The position numbers and the translations under genes were made by a program. This document shows positions 1-9,857 of a stretch of DNA of 13,190 nt, piece by piece. The first letter of the stretch is position 1. Each line of letters starts with the position of its first letter. This stretch comes from Goniomonas avonlea. Taxonomy: Eukaryota > Cryptophyceae > Goniomonadida > Goniomonadaceae. The stretch spans positions 1-13,190 of the forward strand of contig QUTJ01031592.1 in the NCBI GenBank assembly GCA_003573635.1, in the 5' to 3' direction. The notes beneath the pieces are model-generated. The model made no database searches. It was not told the origin of the DNA and worked only from the letters and a program-made list of their open reading frames with translations.

Positions 1-47
1 GTGAGCACATTGCACATGTGAAGAAAGATCAGTCAGGGAGTGCGTAC
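1..47 (-). other. Start of the intron after the giant exon (truncated by the window)
   Basis: The donor CAG|GTACGC lies at 48/47, and the coding frame stops soon after (33-35). The acceptor and next exon are outside the window, so the gene continues to the left. Confidence 0.75.
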
Positions 48-3000
48 CTGACCCCAGCTGGAGCCGAAGTCCGAGGACCGCGCGGTCAAAATGTCGAGGT
101 CGCCGCCCAGCGACTCCACGCGGTACATGCACTGGGCCTGCTCTGTGGCGCGGTCAAACACGAGCCGCTCGTCGCAGACGGAGCAGGAGATGAGCACGTC
201 GTCGGCGTGCAGGCAGGTGGACGGCGTCGCCGCCGTGTGGTTGCAGGCCGTGGGGTTCGCCTCCGACCCGTCGCACCGCACCTGCGTCATTGTAATCGGC
301 CGCATGTCCGTGAAGTTCGTCGCGACGCTCGCGTACGCCGTCCTGCGCGCCGTCGGGGCGTCGAAGTCTCTCTGCGTGTCGAGGAGCTGCCACTCGAGGC
401 CGTCGACAGAGCCCTCGAAGGTCCAGTCCACGGGGTCGGCAGCCGTCGGCCCTCCGCTCGTGACCAAGGTGTACGACGTCACGTTTTGCCGATACCCCAG
501 GTCGAAGATGAGAGCCACGGACCGCACTGGGTTGAGCTCGGTGTTGACGGTAAAGGCTGTCGCAGTGTCGTTGTCGAAGAGCAGCGAGGTGTTGTGGCCG
601 TAGCACACCGTGGAGCACACCGGGTTGGGCGGCGGCGACACTCCGGGGCTGACGAGGATGGGCGAGAAGCCGCCGGCGTTGGCCTTGATGGTGAGCAGCG
701 AGCTGTTCTGGGAAATCGACGAGGGGAGCACAAAGTCCGCAATCACGATAGTGAGGTTGGTGGCGTTGGCGGTGGAGGTGGTGCGGGTGAGGATGAGGTT
801 GGGCGTCGTGCCCTGCAGCCACTGGCTGGTGTAGTGCGTGTCCGCCCCCGTCACGGTGGGAGTCGCCGAGGGGTGGAGGAAGTCGGGCATCTCGAGAGTG
901 AAACTATCGCCGGGTTCCACGATCACGTCCGGCACAAACCCGAGCGTGACAAACACTCCGGAGCTGCGGCCGGTGACGGTGGAGTAATCAAGCGTGGTGT
1001 TGGACAGGTAAATCGACTTGCTGATTGCCGTCGTAGCATCCATTGCCTTGGGAGCTCCGACGTTGGAAAAAATCAGCAGCGTCGGTGAGCCGGCTGGTAG
1101 GCCATTGGGCAGCGTGAATCCGGAGACGACGACGGTCAGGCGGCTGGTTGAGGATGGGGTGGCGGTGCGAGTCAGCACGAGGTCGTTCGGCGACCACCGT
1201 GCGTTATAGTTGGCATCGGAGCCAGACACAGTGGGTGTGGACGTCGGGTTGCTGAAGCCCGGGAGGCGCACTGTCACGGTGTCGTTAACGCTGATGGCCA
1301 CGTTAGGCCTGAACGATATCGTCAGCGAAACTCCCGTGGACCGACCCAGCGTAGGCGAGAACTCGAGCGAGGTCAGTGACAGCGAAATGGGCTTGACTAT
1401 GGCCCCACTGTGCTCGAAGGGCACTGGCGTCCCGAGGTTTGCCTTGAGCGTCATCGCGCTCGAGTTTGCCTTGACGCCGTCAGAGGGCAGCACAAACCCC
1501 GCGACGACCACGCTCTGCGCCGTGGTGCCCGTGGCAGAGGTTGTTCGCGTCAGCACCAACGTGTGGTCGGCCTGCGTCCACGACGAGAGGTAGTTTGCGT
1601 CGGTTCCCGCCGACACAGCCGGAGCCAGAGCGACATTGGTGAGGGAGGGCAGCACGGCGGTGAGCTGGTCTCCAACCTGCAGCGCGGCGCTCGGCGTGAA
1701 GCTGATGGTCACGAAGACGCCGGTGCTGTCGGTGGACGCCACACTGTACTCGAGCCTCGTCGAGGTCAGCGAAAACGCCGCGGCTGTGGTAATCGCAGGG
1801 GAGGTGGCAACCTGGGCGGCAGAGGCGGAGTTGGCGCGGATGGTGAGCGAGGCGTCGTTGGCAGGCAGCGACGCCGGAAGAGTGAACCCAGCAACGGTAA
1901 GAGAGAGCGTGCTGGCGCTCGCCGTGTCCGCGGTGGTGCGGGTCAGGACCAGCGTGGCAGAGGACTGCGTCCAACTCGGGACGTAGTTGGCGTCGGTGCC
2001 CGCCGAGACAGTCGGCGCAGCCGCGCTGTTGGTGAACCCAGCCAACACCAGGGTTACCGTGTCGTGAACTGCTATGGGTAGGTCTGGCCGAAAGGACACC
2101 GTCACGAAAACCTGTCTGGCGCCCCCGATGGAGCTGGAGTAGGTCAGGCTGGTCAGCGTTAGAGTGATCGGAGCGTGAATCTGGGGACTGGTCGCAACGG
2201 GAGCCAGGGTGCCTGCGTTGGCCCGGATTTGGAAGTCAGGACTGTTGGCCACGGCGGAGGTCGGGAGTGTGAACCCAGCAACAACAACAGTGAGGACGGT
2301 GGTGTTTGTTGTCGGGGTGTGCGTGCGTGTGAGAACCAGAGTCGTGGTCGACGCGGTCCAAGCCGCGGTGTAGTTGGCGTCTGTGCCGTTGTGAACGGCT
2401 GGCGCAGCAGCGGCGTTGGCAAAATTGGGTAAGACGAGCGTAATCTGGTCGCCGACGGCGACAGGGAGGGCGGGTGCGAAGCCCAAGGTCAGCCAGACGC
2501 TCGACGCGCCCCCGACGGTCGAGTTGTAAGAGAGAGACGTGCTGCTGAGGCTGATCTTCGTCGGCGCTGTGATGGCTGGGCTGACAGGAATTGGAGCCGG
2601 GGAGCCACTGTTGGCCTGAATCGTGAGCGTCAGAGCTCGAGACATGAGGGTCGCGGGAAGGACAAACCCCTGGACATTGACAACGAGGGCGGTTGCAGCG
2701 GCAGTGCTGGAAGAGGTGCGGGTCAGCACCAGCGTCTCGGTTGACTGTGTCCAGCTCGCGTCGTAGTTGCTGTCGGTGCCTGCAGCCACGGTTGGGGCTG
2801 TCGCAGGGTTCGCGAACCCTGGGAGCGCACAGGTGATTGTGTCGCCCGGCGCGACAGCAACAGACGGGGTGAATCCGAGCGTGACGACCACGCCGGAGCG
2901 GGCGCCGACGGTGGTGCTGTACCTCAGCGAGGTTGCGGACAGCGAGATCAGCGCGTGCACCTGCGAGCTCGCGCCAACCGCCGCCGCCGTGCCCCCGTTG

Positions 3001-6000
3001 GCCCTGATGGTCAGGCTGGTGGCGTTTGCGGCGATTCCAGTGGCCGGCACCGTAAATCCAGCGACAACAAAGTTTGTGTAGGCCGTGGCCGTATCCGCAG
3101 TTGTCCGTGTAACAACCAGCGTGGACGAGCTTGCGTGCCAGGCAGCAGTCCAGTGCGCGTCCGTCCCGCCGGACACGGTTGGAGTGGCACCCGCATTGGA
3201 CAACGGCGGAAGTACCAGCGTGAGCTGATCGCCCACAGCCACCGCGACGGACGGCGTGAACCCAATCGTGGCCGTCACCGTCGAGCCGCCGACGGTCGAG
3301 CTGTATCCAAGCGTTGTCTGAGTCAGGCTGATGGCCGTCGCGGCTGAAATGACCGGTGACACCAGGATCGGAGAGGCGGTGCCCGAGTTCGCCTTGATCG
3401 TGAGGCTGTTGTCATTCACCAGCGCCGACGTTGGCAGCGTAAATCCGGCAATCACAGCTGTCTGCGCAGTCGTTCCGGAGCTCGACCCCGTGCGGGTCAG
3501 GACCAACGTGGTTGTCGCCTCGTCCCACGCGGCTAGGTAGTCGGCGTCGGTGCCAGCAGACACGGTGGGCGAGGCGTCGGGGTTGGAGAAACTCGCAAGG
3601 ACGACAATAATCTGGTCGCCCACCGCCACAGCCGGGGTCGGCGTGAACCCGACAGTCACCAAGACGCCCGACCGCGACCCCGTCGTGGAGGAGTACGCCA
3701 GGTTGGTCACGCTCAGGACGATGGTTGACGCTGCGGTGATTTCGGTCGACGTGGCGACCTGGGCCGCGTTTCCTGAGTTCGACTTGATGGTGAGTGACGC
3801 GTCGTTGGCAGCCAGCGAGGCAGGGAGCGTAAAGCCAGCGACGACAACAGTGCGGGCGGTGGTGTCGGAGGTGTCTGCAGTTGTGCGGGTGAGCGTCAGC
3901 GTCGTCGTGCCGCTGCTCCAGGCCCCCGCAAAGTTGGCGTCCGTACCCGCGGACACAGTCGGTGCCGAGTACGAGTTGGAAAACCCAGCGAGCACAACTG
4001 ACAAGGTGTCGCCCACCGCCACAACAGCCGATGGTGTGAACCCGACGGTGACCAAGACCTGCTGAGACCCTCCGACACTGGTGCTGTACGTCAGGGTGGT
4101 GCTGGAGAGGGAGATGCCCTTGAGGATGGCAGGACTTGACGCGATCTGTGAAGCAGTGCCAGCGTTGGCCGCGATGGTGAGGGTGCTTGAATTAGCCGCC
4201 AGCGTCGCAGGCAGAGTGAAGCCAGTCACGGCTGCAGTCTGCAGGGTGACGTTGCTGGCGAGCTTGCCCCTGGTCAGGACGAGTTTGTTCGACGACTGCG
4301 TCCATGCTGCCGTCCAGTTGCCAGAGCTCACTGTTGGGGCCGAAGCAGAGTTTGAGAACCCGGCGAGCACAAGGGTGACCTGGTCGCCGTACGCCATGGA
4401 CACGTTCGGGAAGAACTGTGCTGTGATCGTCACGCCGGTGGCTCCGCCCGCGCCGTCGCTGTAGGCCACGCTTGTCGAATTCAGAGTTATCCCAGTGGCC
4501 TCCGTGATGCTTGGTGACGTTGTGACGGCGACGGCAGTGCCAGAGTTGGCCTTGAGTGTCAGCGAGCTTGAGTCGGCCGCCAACGCAGCGGACGGAAGGG
4601 TGAACCCAGACAGCACCAAGGTGGTCGCGCCGATGGCCGTGGTCCCTGCTGTGGTCGTAGTCCCTGTTGATGTTGTGGCGGCTGTAGTGGTGGTCCCAGA
4701 GGTCGTCGTGGAGCCAGCAGTCGTGGTCGTCCCGACCGTCGTGGTCCCAGCGGAGGTTGTGGTTGCAACAGTTGTGGGGGGTGTTACCCGGGTCAGCAGC
4801 AGGGTCGCGGTCGCCTGTGTCCACGACGTGACGTACGAGCTGTCTGAGACCGCAGGCGCTGACGCGTCGTTGGAAAAGCCCGTGAGTACAAGGGTGATCT
4901 GGTCGTCGACCGCTACAGCGGTCGAGGGGGTGAACACGAGCGTGACCTCGACCCCAGCCCGGCCGGTCAGAGAGGCAGAATACGCTAAGGAGTCACCCGT
5001 GAACGAAATTGAGGTGGCGGCAACAACCTCCGGAGAGGACGCTATCGCTGAGGCGGCGCCGTGGTTGGCCTTGATGGTGAGGGAGGAGTCGTTGGCTGGC
5101 ATGGTCGCCGGCAGGGTGAAGCCCTCAAGGACAGCCGTCTGCGGGTTGGCGCCGCCCCCCGAGGTGCTGTTGACGGTGCGAGTCAGCACCAGGGAGGTCG
5201 TGCTCTGAGTCCAGGTGCAGACGAAGTTGCTGTCTGTCCCGGCAACCACTGGGGGTGCGGATGCCGCATTGCTGAATCCGGGGAGGACCACTGTGATGAA
5301 GTCACCCACGGTGACCGCCTTGTCCGACGAAAAGGTCAGAGTTAGCGAGACTGCAGCGCGGCCACCCGTGGTCGTGGAGTATGCAAGAGACGTGGCGTTT
5401 AAGGAAATGACACCGTAGATCTGCATGCTGGAGGCAAACGCAGTGAGAGTGCCTGAGTTCACAGATATCTTCAAGGTTGGCGACTGCGGCGGGAGGACAC
5501 CCGGAAGGGTGAAGCCTGCCACGAGCACTGTCTGTGGTGCGACGGAGGTGTCGACTCCTGTGCGAGTCAGGATCAGCGTGGTTGTCGCGTCGACCCAGTT
5601 GCTTGTGTAGCTGGCGTCCGTGCCTGCGAAGACTGCCGGGGCGGTGGCGCTGTTTGTGAAGCCTGGTAGCGAGAGTCGGACCTGGTCCCCGACGTAAACG
5701 GCGAGAGACGGCGTGAAGCCCACGGTGAGTGTGACTGACGCAGCCCCGCCCACGGTGGAATTGTACGTCAGCGACGTATTCGTCAAGCCAACCACAGCGG
5801 CCACGAAAATTTCAGGGCTGGTGTGGAAGGGGGACGCGGAGCCGTTGTTGGACCTGATGGTGAGCGAGTTGCTGTTGGCGGGCAGTGAGGGCGGGAGCTG
5901 GAAGCAGCACGCCACCACCGACAGCGGCGTGGCGGCGGCAGTCCCGACAGTGTGGCGCGTCAGCACAAGCGTGGTCGTGCCCTGGGTCCACGTGGCGGCG

Positions 6001-9000
6001 TAGTTGGCGTCGGAACCAGCAGACACTGTGGGCGTGGTCTGCACGCTGTAAAAGTCCGTGAGGACGACTGTCAGAGTGTCGGCCGTCGCGATGGGCACGT
6101 CGGGGGTGAAGCCAAGGGTCACAGCCACCCCCGACAGACCACCCATGGCAGTCGAGTAGGCCACCGTGGTGTTTGACAGCGTGATGACAGCGTGGAGCTG
6201 CTGGGTGGCTGCCACAGCACTCGGAGTGCCGCCGTTGGCCCAGGCTGTGAGCGTCGTGGAGTTGGGCGCAATACTGCCAGGCAGCGTGAAGCCACTGAGC
6301 ACAGCGGTCTGCGTGGCGATGGTTGTGACGTCTGTCGTTCGCGTCAGGATGACAGTGGACGCAGACTGCCGCCACGCCGCGATCCAGTTTGTGTCCGCAC
6401 CCACCACCGAGGGCGCGGCAGAGGCGTGGGTAAACCCCGTCAGCTTGAGTCCGATCTGGTCGCCAACGGAAATCTGGACATTCGGTGAGAACTCAAAGGT
6501 GATCGAGACCCCTACGGAGCCACCGACGACAGTGCTGAAGAGGAGCCTCGTCTGGGAGAGCTGGATTGCGAACGGCGACCGCACGGCCGGGCTGGCGATG
6601 ACTTGCGTGGACGGGCCTGAGTTGGCCTTGACGCGCAGAGTGCCTGCGTTGGCAGGCAACGCCTGCGGGAGCGTGAAGCCACCAACAGTGACTGTCTTGC
6701 CTGAGCCAGATCCGGTGGCGTTGGTGGTTCGAGTAAGGACTAGACCAGCCAGCGAGGGAACCCACAAGGACACCCAGTTGGCGTCGGTGCCAGCGAAGAC
6801 AGGGGGAGCGGCCGCGTCTTGGTTGGAGAATCCGGGGAGGGTCAGCACGAGCTGGTCGCCGACGTTGAAGGAGGACAAGGGCGTGAACGCGAAGGTGAGA
6901 AGGACCTCTTTGGAGGTGCCCACCGACGTGCTGTACTGCAGCGACGTGGCTGTGAGCGTGATGCTCGCGGGCGCAGTGATCTCCTGACTAGTCGGCACCG
7001 GCGCGGGCGCACACTTGTTGCCCAGGACTGTCAGCGTCGGAGAGTTTGCGGGCAGCGAGGACGGCAAGGTGAACCCCTTGACCATCAACCGAAGCCCAGC
7101 GAGACCACTGGTGGTCGTGGTCCTGGTGAGTGTCAGCGCAGTGGACGACTGCGTCCAGGTTGCGGTGTAGTAAGTGTCGTTGGGCCCAGCCACATCGAGC
7201 GTGGACCCCAGGTTCGTGAATCCCGGCAACACAAACGAAATGGTTTCGCCGACTTCGATGGGCGCAGAGGTCGAAAAGTCAAAGGTCACCGTGACGGAAG
7301 TAGCTCCGCCCACGGACGTACTGTAGCTCAGGGCCGCTGGAGCGAACACGAAGCCCTTGAGGATGGCGGCGCTGGTGTGGAAAGGAACAGCGGTCCCGCT
7401 GTTGGCCTTGATGGACACGGTCGAGGAGTTGCCAGCGACAAGTGCAGGCAGCGTAAAATCGGTCAGGACAACCGACTGCGGCGCCGTGGTCGATGCTGAC
7501 CCGGCGCGGGTCAAGACAAGCGTCGTCGTTGTCTGCCGCCACGACGCCGAGTAGCCCGCTGAAGTCACCACTGGAGTCATGGAGTCGTGAGAGAAGCCAG
7601 GCAACACGACAGTGACCTGGTCGGTCACTGCCAGGGCTGGACTAGGCGTGAAGGTGATGGTCACGTCGGACAAGCTGCCACCACAGAGGGACGAGTACAG
7701 TATCGACGTGTCCCTGAGGGAGATGGCCGTCGAAGCCGAGATAGCCGAGCTCGTGGCTACGGGGAGAGGATCTCCTGCGTTGGCTTTGATTTTCAATGTG
7801 GCACTGTTGGCTGCCAGCGAGGCCGGCAGAGTGAAGTCCGATACCACAACAGAAATATGGGAGGTGGTTGAACTGGATCCTTGGCGCGTCAGAACGAGCC
7901 TGGACGTGGACTCTGTCCAGCGGGAGTTGAAGCTCACGTCGTCCACCACCGGAGACGAGCCGGGGTTGGAGAAGCCGGGAAGGTAGAGGAACACCTGGTC
8001 CGAGGGCGCAATCGGGGCGCTTGGCGTGAAGCCGACTGTGACGGCCACTCCGGCCCTGCCGCCGACGGTGGTGCTGTAAGACAGCGACGTCGGGCTGAGC
8101 GCGATCACCGACGGAACCTGAATCATGGGGCTTGCCGCGATGGGAACCGCGTTGGCGCTGTTGGCCCTGATGGTCAGGTTGGGCGAGTTCCCGATGATGC
8201 TGGCCGGCAGGGTGAAGTCGGGGACCGTGACGGTGATGAGGGAGGTGGAGGAATTGGTGCCCTGCCGCGTCAGCACAAGCGACTCCACCGACATGTCCCA
8301 GCCAATCTGAAACCCGCTCTCGGCGCCGAGGGCGGAGTGCGCCTGCTCGAACTTGTGCAGCACGACGGTGATCTGGTCGCCGGGCATCATGGGCACGCTG
8401 GGCTTCCAGCTCACGCGCAGAGTGACTCCGGCGCGACCGCCGACCGCCGAGGTGTACGCCAGCTCGGTCTGGCTGATCCCAACCGTCGACGGCGTCGTGA
8501 TGGCCGGGGAGCTTCCAATTACGACCAGGGGGCTCGCGTTCATCTGGATCTTCAACGTCGAGAAGTTAGCAGCGAGGCTTGACGGGAGAGAGAAACCTGC
8601 GACGACGAGCGTGTGCGGCTCAGCCAAGGATGCATGCTGGAATGTAACAGCGAGACGGGTCTGGGCGGAGGTCCAGGCAGCCGTGCCTGTGCTGCCTGAC
8701 ACCGCAGGACTCGGGTTGTTGTTCTGGAACCCCGGGAGCACAACAGTAAGCCAGTTGTTAGGGGCAATGGGTTTGTCAGGCGTGAACCCGATGGTGATCT
8801 GGACCATCGTGGACCCGCCGACGGTGGTGCTGTACACCAGCGAGGTGTCGCTCACCCTGATCATCTCGTGGATCTGCGGGCTCACGGATATCGGTGCAGG
8901 CGGGTTGCCAGACGCGCTGATGGTCAGAGTGTCCGAGTCAGGGAGCAAGCGCGGGGGGAGGATAAACCCAGAAATGACAACGCTCTGGGCGGTTGTCTTG

Positions 9001-9857
9001 CTCTCACTCAAGACCCGAGTCAGATTCAGGGTCGACGTCGCGTTGGACCATACGGAGGAATAGCTCCCAAACACGAACGGTGAGGTGTGAGAGTTGGCAA
9101 AGCCTGGCAGCCTCACGACGATGTAGTCACCCACCCAGATGCCGGAGTTGGGGGTGAAACCTAGATTGAGCTCCACATGCGAGGAGCCACCAGCGGTTGT
9201 GCTGTACGACAGCGACAAGTCGGACAGGGATCTGAACTGCGAGGTGGCGGGCGTGGTGGGTGCGAGGCTTGTCTGCGGCGGCGCGGTGGTCGTCGGCTCC
9301 GGCGGCTTGGTGAAGTTCCAGCACAGCGAGGTGCAGTTTGCGCTCACGGGCGTGACCAGGCGGCCGTTGTCGTACAACCAGACCTCGGAGAGAGAGGTCA
9401 CGCTGGGCTTGTCCACGCGCGGCGCAGTGGTGTTGAGCTTGTAGTACCGGAAGGACGGGTTCACAGGGTCCAACCCCCCGGCCTTGCGCCACGTTCCCTG
9501 CGAACCCAATCCGAGGGCCCGGCAGGTGACGTTGGCCAGTGCGTCGCCCTGCAGCCCGGCGCTGCACACCGAGCCCCACTTGTTGGTGGTGTTCGCCAGC
9601 ACTTCAAGCTTGCAGTAGTTGTCCTGACACACGGACAGCCGCAGCCCCGAAACACCAGTACTGAAGGGAATGGAAGTATTACTTTCGTTGCGGACAACCC
9701 GCAGACCTTCCCACACAGCCACCACCGTGCCATTGCCGCTCGCACCAAAGGCAATGTTTGCGTCAAGCCCCACGTCTGTCATCGCGAAGTCGTTGAGAGG
9801 ACGGGAGCCGGTCGTCCAAGTTTGACCCATGTCGCCACTCTCGAAGTACACAATGTC
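48..9857 (-). CDS. Giant exon (3,270 codons): Asp-box blade interrupted by SRCR, discoidin-like domain and a 22-repeat array
   Basis: The frame is open over 9.8 kb. I start the exon at 9857, after the acceptor TATAG, because an in-frame TAG sits at 9860-9858, inside that acceptor. The exon ends at the donor CAG|GTACGC (48/47), just before the frame hits a stop at 33-35. Exon residues run in this order: Asp-box ESGDMGQTW 6-14; blade strand VVAVWEG 45-51; SRCR first half 69-130; discoidin-like first part 136-182; Pro/Thr linker 183-207; 22 repeats 208-3071; discoidin-like second part 3080-3181; SRCR second half 3187-3225; Asp-box RSSDFGSSW 3260-3268. N-x-S/T sequons are frequent and cysteines are almost absent from the array. 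No transmembrane segment is seen. The lack of introns contrasts sharply with the intron-dense upstream part. Some gene-finders might call this open frame a separate gene; the in-phase upstream exon and the shared blade pattern argue against that. Confidence 0.93.

Noticed and set aside
18-1088. Plus-strand open frame of 356 codons
   Set aside because: It is Arg/Gly/Val-rich antisense of the conserved discoidin/SRCR/repeat coding strand and has no domain signal; GC-rich coding DNA commonly leaves such open antisense frames.
5713-7499. Several long plus-strand frames over the array (for example 6166-6987 and 6819-7499)
   Set aside because: Their own repeats are mirrored from the minus-strand array, and the composition is typical of antisense translation.
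645-9236. Array considered as satellite DNA or a recent tandem expansion
   Set aside because: Copies differ strongly at the nucleotide level while keeping protein motifs and an open frame, so they behave as old protein domains.
9851-9851. Start codon for the giant frame at its first GTG (9851)
   Set aside because: The frame is continuous with an intron acceptor at 9858 and the upstream exon joins in phase, so this is an internal exon and not a translation start.
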